Shown here: positions 1 to 13,800 of the stretch, one piece after another
Numbering within the stretch: position 1 is the stretch's first letter
How the letters are laid out: each line of letters starts with the position of its first letter
From: Fasciolopsis buskii
Lineage: Eukaryota; Platyhelminthes; Trematoda; Plagiorchiida; Fasciolidae
NCBI GenBank assembly: GCA_008360955.1
Contig: LUCM01004364.1
Location: 3,884-67,883, forward strand
Length of the DNA: 64,000 bases
Direction of reading: 5' to 3'
The notes under the pieces: model-generated
The model's input: the letters and a program-made list of their open reading frames with translations, nothing else
Database searches by the model: none
What the model was told of the DNA's origin: nothing
Program-made: the position numbers and the translations under genes

Positions 1-340
1 GTGCAACAAAAATAATCTTTAGCGCAGAACTTAGGAATACAAGGTTCATTTACGTGTCTCTTTATAAAGATGAAAAACTCATTTTGTATAAATTTTCGAC
101 TTGGTCACTGGTGACTGTTCCATTTTGAAAACTGCATTTGCCTCTAAAAGAATATCTGAACAACTCTGAGTTCAGTATTAAATTTTTGCCACTTCTAATC
201 ACTTTCGTGTGATTAATTTTGCTATGCATAGCGTTCAAATAAAATGTATACCTTGGGCCCTTTATCGAGACGCTTTGTGCAACGTTGGTCAGCGTGCTTC
301 TGAAGGTGGCTAGGTGGTGTAAACGTTTCCATCGAGACTC

Positions 341-360
341 GGCTACTCGGGTAGCCTTTG
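341..360 (+). repeat. PLE terminal-repeat-like motif
   Basis: The string GGCTACTCGGGTAGCCTTTG resembles the core of the inverted terminal repeat at 58590-58620 (TTACCGTGGGTAGTCTTTCT). Only about 20 bases match, so this may be a decayed terminal repeat or a coincidence. Confidence 0.25.
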
Positions 361-592
361 TTGTTCACGAGAGTTCACGTTTTCACTTTGACTCTGACCG
401 TTGCTCGGTTGTCCAATGAGCCTCCTGATTGCTTGACAGGCACGCAGTTTACTGATTTTGGCATTCCGTGCACTCGTTTTCTGAAATGAACTGATTTTTG
501 ATTCTGTCCATGTGGCTGTAATCTTCCAGTAATGATAATAACCTGGAAGAGGCCAATGTGGACTGACACGTTGCTTGAGTGTTGGAGTGTGG

Positions 593-609
593 ATATATAT
601 ATATATATT
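593..609. repeat. AT microsatellite
   Basis: About eight AT units in a row, next to further alternating purine-pyrimidine sequence up to about 650. Confidence 0.7.
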
Positions 610-3600
610 TACACGCATATCAATGTACATTTATATGTATGTTTATATGATACGTAATTCAGATAATGTTGGGTGAAACTGTTTCCTCAGAACTAATCAT
701 CCAGTTCATCGGTTCCTGCCGCTAAACAGGGCTGATTACCAGAAACCCTCTTGTCTAATCATTTTTGCAATTTAACATGCCTCAAATCTATGTCTTACTA
801 GAATTTTATTTTTCCCGTCAGTAATGTTCATGACCACTGATTGTTGGAGAGTTTTGAAAGGAATAATGAGAGAGGTCTGTTGATTATTCTCCGTCAAATG
901 AGCTATTGAGAGCATTGATGGGGTTATACGCAACTAACATAAATCAACCATATTCAGCAGGGGCAGGGTTTGCTGTCCTCATATTTATCCATGCATTTAC
1001 TGAAGCCAACCATAAAATACCATTCGTATTTTTGCACCTGCTGTTATTGGCTGCTCCTCTGCTCGAATTCTTTTTGACAGGTTTTTTGTTTCGTGTTGGC
1101 CTTCCGGTTCGTATTAAGTTCATTTATGTGGCTGATGAACTCTAACCTTCGTGATGTAGGTGTATAGCAGTTCCATGCTTCCCAAGTAGGAAATCGACTG
1201 TTGCTAAGGCGTCAGAATGCTTCGTGAAATATCGATCTGTTGGCAGATACTGTCAAGACCATGGTATCTAATGACACCTCGAGAAAACTGATTGTAAACC
1301 ATTCTCGATAGAATTCTTACCGAAAAATCCGCTTGGAGAGGTAATATAGGCTGATGAGCAATTTTGCTTACAGTGATTCACACACATGCCTGGAGACCAG
1401 AAGCTGAAAACTTCCATATTTTGAGCTTTAGTTGCTTGCCTTTCTGAGGGGCGTCATCTGATTACGAGTGCTCCAGATTAAACTGAAAGTGAACGCAAAT
1501 GATTTTCGTATGTACCGATTTGGCTTTGGGTAGACGGGTTGTGATCGTTTATGGTATACACAAGATTTGACATCTAGCAGATCTCGATAGGCACCTCGGG
1601 ATGTACACACGGGAGAAGCTTCTGACATGTTTTCCATTTTGATTACCTCGAATAAGTGTAAAACAACTGCACTCATGGCAATTTTGATTGTTCAAGCCCC
1701 CAACCACGATGCGCGTTGCTCACATATGCGTCCTGACACGTGTCTGATCGCATGACCCATGTACCTTTCTTCACAGAATCAATGTCATGAACAGCCATTA
1801 ACTGAAGCCCCAGAAATAGACCTATTTTGGTTGGAAATTCACTGCTCGTTTGGTCGTGAACATTGCGGAAAAGGCGGACGGTCCCAATTACTCCATTAGT
1901 CAGTTTCCTCTTGTGCTTTCTCCGACGCTGCGTCCCCCATAAATGCCGTAACGTTCCATAGCGGCGTATTCTCCGTCACTGATTTCCTGTATAATCTTTC
2001 TCCTTTCTTCAGCATCCCACCAAGTGGTCGTTCTATGCAATAATTTTGAGCGAAAATATTTATTCTTATTAACTCATCCTCAAAAGCAGACCCACTGTGA
2101 TTGCTTTCTGTGATCTATTAGTTAAACAACAAATGGGTTTTTATTTAATATTAATAATGATAATAAGTAGGCAAACGACTTAAGTGAATGCAATGTCACC
2201 TCCACATTGAATTTCGATTTGGTGAACCCCGTCCTTAGGAAACGTCATATAAATGACTTGCCTACTCAAATTATTTTAAGTAGTAAACAAGTATTTCGTG
2301 ATTTATAATGCATTATCCAATAAATCCTGGAGAGATTGGCCCAACAGCGAACTGCTCATAAACAGTCGAGTGCCAAAGTAGGCAGCCTTGATACAAAAAA
2401 TCTTGACCCACAGCAATCCTCCGGAACCGGAGCCAAGGACAGGGACTTATAACGAGGCTTTAGTTTTCCTTATGCCCACCCTTTATTTGATTGAGATGTC
2501 TCTTCTTTCTTTCGGATATGGTTTGATTGCTTAGAAGTCACCTATGATAGAATAGTTTTCTTAATCACTCCAGAATGTTTGAAGAGTTTTCATCTAAAGT
2601 AATGATGTTGGCCACTACGGTCTGGATCATTCATGCTGCATGGAATCACCAACTTATTTAAGTGACCGCTTTTCGAACTTCAGCCTATGCAAACTAATCA
2701 TACAGCGTCCAGACAAACTTGCACTTGGGAAGCACCAGGTTCAGTATGACTGGATGGATTGGCAGTTGCGCTTTGAATCTGAAGTTCGGATTGTTGTCAG
2801 GCAAGGAAGTACATGCAATCGTTCTTACACACTGTTTGCAAGCGGTGCAGCGGGATGCATACATTGGGAAGTCAGTTTGTTCAGCCTGGTAGTCTGGTGT
2901 GGTGCATCCAACTGATCTTGATTCCATACTGAAACCAGTCGGAACTTTCTCCATGTGAAGAACGGCAAGTCTAAGATAGCGCTATATTTAACAATCTTTA
3001 GAGCAATGTCATTGGACTTCCTTTAAGTGTATTAGTACTTTTATGACGATCCGTTCACTGAACTTAACCTCTAGGTTGCAGACATTCCATCGCCAATCCC
3101 GAGGTTATCTTGTCAACAACTCGGTAAGAAGCGCCATGTAAACGTTGTCACTTTACCATGATCCTGAATGAAAGTTGCTTTGGGGAAAATGTGAAAAGGT
3201 TGACGTCAGAGAGAACGATATCAGTTTGCGGTCGCAGTATTTGGATTGGATGGAAGAAAACCGAAGCCCGGTACGACTGCTGTCTTAATCCATGAGATTC
3301 ATATTTCATTATTTCAAGGTAGACCGTTACAACTTCAGACAGCCGGAGATTTTGCGGTATTAAATACTATGATTTACGTGGTGATTCAGGCATGTACGCA
3401 TTAGATAGGAGAACTTTCTGATCAATGTGGATTTGTAATCAATGCATGAACATGTAACGCGAAAGAAGTACTTTACTTCATCCAGTATTGTACAAATACC
3501 CGTTGTTGGCTGGAAAAGGTGGCCAGTATGTTGTCAAACAGAGGGACAAAGAAAGCCTCGTCGAAATTTAATGCTCCCCTTGAAAGTTTATAAACTTAAC

Positions 3601-4399
3601 ACCGGTGGCTCCTTGACAGGCTATGTCGCAATTCGTCCCCGCCACCATCCAACTGGTAAGCCTGTGCAAATCTGGTCTTATTACATTATCGTCTAGCCAT
3701 TTGAATCGTCCGGAATTTACGTTACTTATAAACCCCATCGAATGTCATCCTGACTTGGAATCATAAATTTTTCTACCTCAACGATCCAATTAGAAGAATT
3801 ATTCGTGCTTCCTAGTAGACAATCATTAAATGCACTACTCAGACCAGGTTTTCTATGTTCAACTTGTCCCTCATAACTTACATTGTCGATTCGAGTTCAC
3901 ACTTATCTCAAATGTATGGAAGAATCGTAAGTGGACCGATATTTCGGACTCACTCATGTTGGTGACAAACACCAAACTATGTTGACAGGTTAAAGCTTCG
4001 AACAAGAAGACGGGGGTTGGTGTGACTACATTTATGAACTGTTTCGGTCTGGCAAGCCGGACAATATTTGTGCGATTTGGTAACAGCGTATCGTCAAAAG
4101 TCTTTACGCCAAAATAGTGCTATCATATCGAACTTATGCATAAATCTCTTTTGGCTCACACTGCTGCATTATAAATTTCCTGATCACTTTTAGCATTTCT
4201 GTTTCACTTATTAAAGATAGTCTACATACGGTTATGGGTGATTTCATTCATTTATCGATCTTACCAGTGGCTATATTTCTTCTGACAGACTTCCACCCAA
4301 GGGGCTCTTGTTAATAGATGAGGTTACAACCAGCCATAGCGCTGTTTAAATGTCTTTCGGCTTGAAGCTAACGGAGCTTGCTTCTGAATATATCTGACT

Positions 4400-5010
4400 G
4401 ATTCAAATGTCTTTATTTTACTTTTTGCGCTCAACTTACTCATCAGAATCGTCCTTCATCGACTCGGAAACACTTACCAGATTCGATTCTGTGAAATATC
4501 TAGGAGCTATTGTCGATAAAAATCTAAAGTGGACTTCTCACATTTCCACCTGCGTAAAGATTCTCTAATGGTCGTCATTTCAAATCAGAAGGCTATGGCA
4601 CAACAAAATAGAACAAAGCGAAACCACTTGCTTTGTATACCAATTTTTTTCAGTCCCGATTTACTATTATCCTGTTAATTTTTCAGGTTACCTTAAGATG
4701 ACTTAAAACTTTTCAGCCGGGGACTGTCAGTTATTAGCCGAGTATATTTCACAATGTTAAACGAATTGTTCACTAGACACTGTGATCACTTCTTAACCTT
4801 AAGTGAAACGTTTGCCCAAAAGACTTTCAGATGCCACACACTCTCCGCTCGACTGTCACTCAAAGTTCACATATCTCAGTTTGATCGGCTATTTATTTCG
4901 AATCTTTTACAATCACTTTCTACAGACACTCCTCTGTGTCGTGTTATCCACGTATCTTGAAAAATCGATATGTAGTTTGTCATGTCTCCATTTTCTGATT
5001 GCAGTGTGAC
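4400..5010 (+). pseudogene. CR1/Jockey-like LINE fragment, end of reverse transcriptase
   Basis: One plus-strand frame reads FDSVKYLGAIVDKNLKWTSH at about 4482-4541. This is the block just after the catalytic core in CR1/Jockey-type reverse transcriptases (usual form VKYLGV..D..L.W..H). After an in-frame stop the same type of sequence continues with RRLWHNKIEQSETT (about 4588-4629), and later with FAQKTFRCHTLSARLSL near 4810-4866 in a shifted frame. That order is the usual one in the C-terminal part of trematode CR1 elements. Several stops and frame changes show that it is dead. No 5' part (endonuclease or YADD box) is present, as expected for a 5'-truncated LINE copy. The clade is inferred; the RT identity is fairly safe. 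Confidence 0.6.
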
Positions 5011-6253
5011 ACGTAAAAGTCGACGCATACAAGTGCGATACAACAAAGAATTTCTGGCTCGCATTTGCTTTCTGTTACACTCGGCATAGTGAATACACTT
5101 CGGCTTTTTCAGGGGAATAAACGAGTCGTATCACTGGTTTGATGTCTACTAGGATCAATCGACCATATAATTCTGTGCGGAATTTGACCGATCTTGTCAA
5201 AGACAATGAACAGTCAATTGTCTGTTTAGATTTTGGCTCCAGATATGGAACTTGCTGCAGAAGAAAGCCGTCTATAAGAATTGGTACCAGGAAGACTTAG
5301 ACGATCAGGTAAACCGGATTTATTTTATTAAAACGAAAAATGTTTGTAGCTGAGCTATTCGTGCTGTTAATGTGTCACGAATTCCAAAACAGACGTTCGA
5401 AGCTGTGGCCATTCTTTTACTATGTTCTCAATAACACTGCCAGGATGCTTCCTGCCAACGCACTAGAATAAATAATGCACATGACACGATAAATTGCTTT
5501 TGGGTAATTAAATATTACAGTCAGAATATAAATCTTATGAATCCAATAACACGAAAAACTGTTGTGCATTCAACCATTTCGGCTGGGTTATTCATCTGAT
5601 ACTTAGAAGATTAGTCTACAAGAGTGGAAGTGGATATCGGAGCTCTAGTGTGTAAGGTTCACGTTGCCATGAATGATTAGCCTTATCCAGTATTTTTGCC
5701 TCTAGAGTAAAGATAAATATTTTGAACAACTTTAATATCCCAACTCTCAACAGTTCGAGAAATCTGTAATTAAAATTGCTAGCTATCCTCTAATGGAGTA
5801 TCGGACCTTCAAGATATCACATACCAATCCAAACACGAGGCAGAATGTGAAGTTTAGTAGCCACTGGGGATACCATAAGAGTGATCTCTTACAAACCGTG
5901 TTCCAAACCTGACGGGTTTGAAAATCTCACTATAGGTATCCTAATTCAGCTTTGAGCTTTCAAACTAAAACAGTGCAATATATTGTGGAACGCGATATTC
6001 TTTGTACGTTTCACGGTATACACTGCGTACAAAATGTTCACTTAATCACATGACATGGAAAACAGTTTACCCTGAACCTAGCAGATACGCAGTTCGGAAA
6101 GTGTTTCTATGCCTATCAACAAACAGTTCAGGTGCCGTGGCAAAGCATAACGCGTCCTTTTAATATACATATATATAAACGTGTGCGCAATCGCTCGTAT
6201 AGAAAGACATCGCGACGACTTTAAATTGAATAGTAGAGATCTTTTATTGGAAA
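5011..6253. other. No gene recognised
   Basis: No frame with family resemblance. A short AT-rich alternating run lies near 6163-6178, just before the hammerhead SINE pair. Confidence 0.4.
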
Positions 6254-6525
6254 TGGTCTGAAAAATAATATCTTCATTTTCTGATATAATTCACCATATG
6301 ATGTCATCGCTCAACTCACCATAAAGAAACATGGAAGCAGTGTGCAGCTCATTTTCTGCTTGTCACGGAATGATGAGAAGTGCCTATGGCCCGCGCCCGA
6401 CCTGGCACGCGAACCCGAACAAGGAGGAACGATTGTGAGTCGAACGCCTTAGCCATTACGCTACCGGGCAGGCTCTGAACGGTTTGTCGAAATTCACCAC
6501 ATGATATTGCACCTATCCGTCACTG
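6254..6525 (-). mobile_element. Decayed hammerhead SINE, minus strand
   Basis: The reverse complement contains the same series of blocks as the good copy at 16352-16590: the leader with TGGTGAATTTCGACAAACC, then CCTGCCCGGTAGCGTAATGG with its A-box-like segment, then GGCGTTCGACTCA, then a B-box-like GGGTTCGCGTGCC, and finally the TGGTGAGTTGAGCGATGA tail. The ribozyme core is damaged: the CTGATGA box reads CTCATCA and stem II is lost, so self-cleavage is not expected. It lies head-to-head with the plus-strand copy that follows. Confidence 0.6.
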
Positions 6526-6577
6526 ATTTGTACGGTTCCTGTTCGCTAGCGATCGAACCCTACTGATAGATGACTTC

Positions 6578-6770
6578 CCTGCAGGTAGCCTAAGTACGAC
6601 GAAGGCTTTGGATATGACCTACAGAGCGTCCCAGTTCGGGCGCCGTGCATATGGACTGCTGATGATTCCTAACAAGGATGAAACAGCTGTACAGGCTTCC
6701 ATAGTTTCTTTATGGTCAGTTGAGCGATGATATCCCATGGTGAATTGCTTCATGAAAACATTCAATCTCC
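6578..6770 (+). mobile_element. Hammerhead SINE, plus strand, 5' part eroded
   Basis: From GCGTCCCAGTTCGGGCGCCG (about 6626-6645) onward it matches the copy at 16352-16590 closely, through the ribozyme core and the TTGAGCGATGATATC tail near 6719-6733. The tRNA-like A and B boxes are barely recognisable, so Pol III transcription from this copy is doubtful. Its start is only approximate. Confidence 0.6.
6653..6697 (+). ncRNA. Type I hammerhead ribozyme, weakened stem I
   Basis: The two conserved core boxes are intact: CTGATGA at 6659-6665 and GAAA at 6680-6683, joined by stem II (TCC/GGA with loop TAACAA, and a U-U mismatch at its base). Stem III is the short AC/GT pair around AGCT, giving a GUA cleavage triplet ending at 6691. 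Stem I keeps only three pairs next to the core (CTG with CAG) because 6653-6655 reads GGA instead of the paired form seen in the copy at 16483. Activity would probably be low. Confidence 0.5.
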
Positions 6771-9700
6771 TACTACTAACTTCAATTCCTTTTGCTCCGT
6801 TTGGTTAAGCGTGAGACAGGTGCCTGAATCAAACCATACACGTGCATGCGTTCAGTTTATCCGTTGGACCAGAACGGGTCAGAAACAAAATCATCGTCCC
6901 GAAGCTCGGTGAACTACTCCCCCTTTTTAAGTTCACTTCGGACAGGAGTGAACCCTATCGACTTATGGGGATCCTGTTAGTGATGGAAAAACTTAACCCT
7001 CAAAATACAGACGCAAGGATAGCGAGATGGTACCGGATATCAGTCAAAAATAGGAGAGGTTTAAATTTACGCAAATAGTACGGAGAGCTTTGCCACCATC
7101 ACACCAATCATCTGAAACCGAACAAGTTTTGCAAGTCAATGGTTCAGGGATTAATCACTATTAAGTCAAGCACAAGTGTGAAAATGAAAAAAGTGATGGA
7201 AAAGTCCCACTGCTTTTGTTCTAAATTTTCGTGAACATACATTGATACTAAATGGATTACCAAGGTATTAACCCAACATTTTTAATTAAAATATATTTTC
7301 GTCGGAAATGACCAAGTGACCAAATTTTACTGTGAGGCAGTTCAACCCGAACAGCTCCTAACAGTCAGTCCCCATGATTTCGTCTAGGATATGTGATCGC
7401 TTTTTGGTGTAGCCTCATCGTTCAAACGACAGAGCAAAACATGGGAGTTAAAGCACAATAGATCATCTGACCTGGCTGACCTGTTGGAAAGCGATGTTTT
7501 TATTAGTGGGCTACCCCTAATGCATCGGCAATACGCTAGGTTCTGAGCATTTGCTTATGTGTAGGATCAAGGTTCTTCGCCAGACAGGAGACTGTGCGAA
7601 CAAATTTGTCAATCTGGAGGAGGAATCATTTACCTTAACTGTTTTAGTGTTCCGTTGGACAAATTCATAATAGCACAAACCTATTGCAACATACTAGTGT
7701 TAATCCGTTAAGGCTGGAGATTTTGCTATTGGCTATGTAGAGTGACATAAATGATTATTATCCTTGAATATTAACTATTAGGAAATTAGTCCCGACGAAA
7801 TGCTGTAATGTGTCATGGATTGTTCTTTGCGTTCTATTTATCGAGCTGCTAAAATCCACGGTGAGAACAAAATATTTATTTCCGCATAATGAGCTACCAG
7901 TGAAAATGATTGGCAGAAAATAACTGACAGATAAAACTATGAGACATTTTTGGAATTGTAAGACCCAAATGATACGGAAGAAGAATGCTTGGGAAAGAAA
8001 ACAGCTTGTTTTGAAAAGACTGGTAGAAATGTAGACTAATGCAAAGAACAAAAGCTTATTAGTTTTATCGCATAATAGCCCCGTTTGGTACGGGTGTCAA
8101 TTTCGCGAGAAGCCCCAAAATCCCAGTTTAGCAAAGTGAAAAAAACATTAGAATAACTGATTGGTAAACTTAGCAGGAAATGAGAACAACACAAAAATGA
8201 GCAAGTGCATTCAGTGACTTCCAAGAAAAGTGGCGTCAGTGAGACGATAAATCAAAAATGAAAAAGCTGGCAAAGAGAGAATTAACGGTGTATGGAGACA
8301 TCGCAAGCACTGCATGTAAAATGAGAGGGGAGGAGCTGTGCTTGAAAATAACAAATTGTGTATTTGTGACTATCAGAGTGGAAAAAGTAGGTACAACTTT
8401 AGGATAGGAATGTATCTGGTCGACCTGTGGAAGACGTTTAGATTGCAAAACTCACTGGAAGTCACCCTCAGATTCCTCAGTAGTACATAGTATTTTAGTA
8501 ATTTCTGGTTTCAAAGCAAGTAGTGATCACCATTTATGTGTGTCCAAATAAAATGATCCAGTACGAGGACGCAACCAGTCTGATGGTATCATTTGCCTGG
8601 TGGTTTGGTTTTCGTAAACAGACAGGATTAAGAAAATTTTAGTGAAATGCCACCATTAAACCACCGGTTTCGACTTGGAGTTGAACTATCCCATTCAAAC
8701 AATTGGAACATATACAAGTGAGGTTTTAATCTTGGAAGCGTACAGTTGAATAGTAAACGGTGAATGGTCGATGTGTACTGTTCTGAGTGCAAATGCAATC
8801 ACATCAGAAATCGGAAATTTACAGCAAGTTTGGCACTTAAGAACCGATCATGGAGACTGAAACTGAGCCCCATAGCAACATTGTTGGAGAACGATCAGTC
8901 CTACTACAGGTCGTTCAGTAAATCCACTGAATAGTGAGATTGAAGTAAAAAGGCACTTTGTACTGCACGCATCGATAACAATCGATGGGTAGTGTCCACG
9001 GTGAGGTCTGCATTGTTCCAGTGCTGTGTGATGACTAATTGTATGAAAAGGACAAACTAACTAGGGCAACTAAGTCACCAACAGAACCACGTCGGAAGTG
9101 AAAAGTAAAACCATTTAATAAACTTAATAGAGGCGATAAACTCGCTGTTCTTGGCTTGTTCTTGTGAACAGAACATTTTAAAATGCAACACAGAATATTT
9201 GGATACATTTGGCATTTTGTCTGTATGTAGTGATAGAGAGGCATTATTTCATCCCCAGATTGGATCACAAAAAATTGAAAAGAACTGAAATCGTCGAAAT
9301 CTCGACATCCCGGTACTATTCGGGAAGGTTCCATGCATTCCGCGAAGCCTGATGTTGCAGAAGTATTAACATTTTCCCAGGTAATTAAATATTTATCCTA
9401 GTATTTAAGCGGCCTCTCAACTGGTTGCCTCGTTGGGAACTGTACTGTCAAATTTGATTTGGCTTCTGAATCTCAAGCCTGAATACTCCAGCAGATTAAA
9501 ATTGCACGTGGTTTATCGAGCCCACAGTGCCTACTACATTTTCGGGGCCTGAAGTGATGCCAAATTGGTTACTTGAACCTATCATTTTTATACTTTCACC
9601 GGTGAACCTGCATACGCGTAACAATTCCTTAAAATAACAAGCGTCATTCCAAAGCGATACATAACCAAAACCGTTTGTATCGTTTATCAAATCGTATTCC

Positions 9701-10530
9701 CTAAGAAGCCGGATTGTAAATCACTGGAAATACTTTGCGCATTCTCCGGAGGTTTTATTTCTATCAGACAGTTTTATTTAAAACGCATGCCTCATGGAAT
9801 TTTGCTGGTCCACTTCGATTCTGATATCCTAACAATTACGGTACTGCATTGTTATACAATTTAGAACGTAAGCCGAATGCAGCTGATAAGTTATTATATT
9901 CACCGACTCTTTCCGCTAATAACAACTTACTATTCCACTTTGACCTTTCTGAATCTATTGAAAGCCAAACTCAGACTGTTGAAAAGTAACCTCAAAATGA
10001 TCAACCTAGTTTTGGAAGTCCTTTCCTCTCGTCTTGTTATCATTGGTATGCCGATGGGAGCGCGCAATCGGTAAGTTGAAAACTGTTCGACGATATTCAC
10101 AATAAAAACACATTGTCTTCTATATAAGTGAAGTTCTGTCGTAGACCAGCCGCACCTACCATAACGTCTTATCGTGCACACGGTAACTATTTGTCATCTA
10201 ATGCGAATTTTAGTTGAAGAATAGAATTTCTTTCCAATTTGTTTAAACCAGCTGAAATCGACCGATGTTTTTGCAGTGTTAATTTTTTGTACTTCGAGTT
10301 ATCGTCACACTGGTGAGTGTTCTTCTACGTGAAAGCTTGCTAAAAAACCTGTCAAAGCATTTTAGGGAAAACAAAGATATCAGTAGAAATATAAGTACAA
10401 CTTTCATATCTATATCAAAGAAAATTCCGAGTGGATCGGGAAACGGCCGATCACGTGATGTTTATGTATAAATGATTATTTTGGAAATTCATTAAGAGAG
10501 TGTTGTCCGTTGGGTGTAAAACTGAGTGAT
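6771..10530. other. No gene recognised
   Basis: Only short open frames of up to about 100 codons, none with family resemblance. No repeat family of this window was spotted here. Confidence 0.4.
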
Positions 10531-10820
10531 ATTTCGGCTACCTTAGGTAGGTTGTTTTCATAGCGGGCTATTCACTCAACTAACTTTGCGTATTATTTGC
10601 AAAATACTAACTAGTATTACAAGGGTGTGTATAGTTTGATGTATGAAATGTTCTGTTTTCTGTGCACTGGTCTACACAAGTGCACACGAAAATGCTCAGC
10701 TGCAGGTGAACGGAAACTCATTTCACAATGCACTCTAAGCAAACTTCCTTACGATAGCAATTAGTTAATAAAATACCAGCCATTCCCGTTTGACTGAGTA
10801 GCCTACTCACGGTAGTTGAA
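10531..10820. repeat. Possible decayed pair of PLE terminal repeats
   Basis: TTTCGGCTACCTTAGGTAG at 10532-10550 and, on the other strand, the block at 10796-10820 (reverse complement TTCAACTACCGTGAGTAGGC) both resemble the terminal-repeat core TTCGACTACCGTGGGTAGTC found at 59343-59362. They face each other about 250 bp apart. The match covers only some 20-25 bases, and nothing between them resembles PLE coding sequence. Confidence 0.25.
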
Positions 10821-13800
10821 ACCTCGAACAATTAGACGCGTTAACGACAGTGCTGTATTAGTGTTTTGAAAAGCTACGCATAAAATGTACAGTTTTTAAA
10901 TTTTAGCATTTCATCCGTCCACCAAATTAATAGTAACTGAATATTCACTTTTGTACAGAGAAAATATTCAAAATCCGACAGTTCATCAGAAATCCTCCTC
11001 GATCTTCAAGCGCCTATCGATACGAACGTATTAAACGAAGCCAAGAACTAGGCGCAAATCGTCAGACGAGTTCGTTCATGTGAACAGGTGATCGGCATTA
11101 CCAGATAACAGTTCTCTAAGCAAGTTACAAAATTCACTTTGAACCAGACAGAGAACTGTGCACTTGTTGAAAGCAAAATGTAATCTATTACACTGTCTAT
11201 CTGCTGGGACAAAAAGAAAAAGAAAAACACGGGCAACGCTACCGTATATATGCTTTGTTTCTCTCGTAATATGTTCATTTAAAATTTTCATTCCGAAAGA
11301 TTTGTAAATACAAATATAGCAGAACACGAAATAAGACAAACTGTGCAAGTAGTAAAGAATCCAGCCGAAATTCGTTTGTGTTTCAGAGATCACACGGGCA
11401 GAACTAACCATCGCAGTTTGCCAGGTGCAATTAGCAGGACATACTTTGCCATGAACCTAGAAATTTTACTCATATCCAAACCAATCATGTTTCTGAATTA
11501 GGAATGTGTTCCAGATTCCCAAACATCATTTTGTGTACTCTTTCAACTATTTCTGTAGTATCAGGTGTATTAGCCACACGGTGCTGAGTCTTCCCGATCT
11601 CTTCCGACAACACTTTGTGAAATTGCTGAGCAGGCAAACACTTAAGGTAATTGCTAACGGGGTAAGTTCACATCATGGTGGAACAAACCACCTAGTAAAC
11701 TAGATTGATGCATTTCGTATCATCTCCAAATTCAATGCTAGACATTCTAGAAAGGTAACGTGTCAAATCTGGTACACCCGAAGCCTTATGGATATGATTC
11801 TGCAGCTATCCTCTCTCCTTCAGCTCAGAAACGGTTTGTCCAAATGTTTAAACTACCCTGGTCGACTTCATGTCCTAAAACGTGTATAGTACCGCTTGAT
11901 CGGTTGACAGATTGACTTAGTACTCTCACATGCGCGCATTGACTGAAATGTCGTTTACTATGCCATCAACCGCCATTCCCCTCAGATATCTGCGATTCTT
12001 ATTAAGATTTTGCGAAAAGTTTATTTAAGAATCACATGGTGATTTGGCTTTAGTTTTGTGTCAGTCAGGTAAGGCAAACTAATAAAGGAGTGCAAAATTA
12101 TGTGAATTCCGTGTAGCGCAGTCCCGGATACGAATACCTGACAATTTTTAACAACCACGAAACTGGTCGCATGCTTCCAGCGTAATTTTATTTATCCGCC
12201 CTTGGACGAAAGACAGTATAGACAACAAACCCCATTTATTTTTAAATCCTGTTTAATTTCATAGAACCCGGCCGACTCTTCAGTTTGCTTTTGCTGTCTG
12301 ACTACATTCTGGTTAAGGGTTAGCTCTGCGTCACACGTGTATGTCTATTCATTTTTCTACCTAGGCTGATTCGCTTCACCCAACCAACTTTACACCTTAT
12401 CCCAGTTGATGCTGCTCATGTTTAATGTGAAGTGATAGCACGGTTAGGAATAATTGAAAACTGGCTTGTTCAGCACCTGTTTTTACCTTAATCATTTTTA
12501 TATATTATTTTTGTATGGATGAATAAAACGAGTTAATTCAGTGTGTTTTGTTGCATTCACTTTCTAGTGGGCATTGTGACGGATTTGATTTACTCAGACT
12601 GGATAGGAACGATTCATCTAGCCTCACATCTGGGTATGAATCCTTTGTCATTACAAGCAGTAGATTTCTATTCCAAAGGTTTTGCCAAATTTCACGATTT
12701 CACTCTCATGACAGCGCTGATGTCTTGCTGTTTATCAATCTGAGCGGGTCATGCACGTTTCGCAGTTCGAAATTATTTTCAAATGTTTGATAGTATGACC
12801 GATATTGGGACGTCTCAATATCTTTCCTCAAAAGAAAGCTTCACTTGTTTTATGCTTTAATGAGCCTGATGCCGAATTTCCGATGCGAATTAGGTCCCGT
12901 CAGAGGGAAACGATACTCAGATATCTCTAGTTGACGAAGAATTCGCTGCATATCGGTGTACGTCAGATATTCGTTCAGATTCATATGTATGACAAAATCC
13001 GGGTAACCGATTCTATTTCATCAGGAACCTCGTGTTTTGAGTGCTTGAATAAAAGACAGTAAGATTCGCTATCGGGAACTGCGTTTGCTCAAAAATAATT
13101 GCTCCGTAACTCACTGATACCGAGTTGGAAAATTTACAAAATTCATTCGGGGAAACGATAAACTGATAAATTGTATAAGCTGACTGAGCTTAGTGGTGAT
13201 ATCTGACTGAAAATTTCATGCAGATTTTAAACTAAAACTTGGATGAATAAAAGAGAGCCGGTGTTTATTCGCTGATGTGTGACTTTTAAATAAAGGTGGA
13301 ATCTGTCTGAAATTTCACGGGAAAATCTATACACAATTGATTAGACACTGGTAGGTCGGCACTTGTACAAACGATGGTGAGAATTAGGTGTGGTTATCAG
13401 ACAGAAAGCGAGACGACTGAAGTGGAAAGTAATGCAATGAAAGTCCTAAAATATGAGGGAGATGGTGTGTGTGAATCCATTGGCGAATTGCATTCTGACT
13501 GAAAGTACACTCCATTATTGTATGATTTAATAATCTCGAAGTGGCCCTTGGTCAAATTGCTAATAAGCAAGGCGAAATGTGCGCCATATCTAATCCCTTC
13601 CTCTATTCGAGAAACGGCAGTATATCGACCAGGAAAGCTGATCAACCCTGGGAGATCAAAGATCTATTTTTACTGATATGATGTCAACAACCGGACCGCC
13701 ATCATGTTTTCACAAAGCCTAAAATCAATAAAAATCAAGTCCATTTGGGACAATTTTATATGAACAGAATATGCTGTGTTATCTCATTCGTGAAAAGTAT

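Larger units (their letters stand above)
1..4399. other. No gene recognised; terminal-repeat-like motif and short AT run
   Basis: No reading frame here resembles a known family, and the longest frames are under 100 codons. The stretch holds a short AT microsatellite near 593-609 and a PLE-terminus-like motif near 341-360, both listed separately. Otherwise it looks like ordinary intergenic or intronic DNA. Confidence 0.4.
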
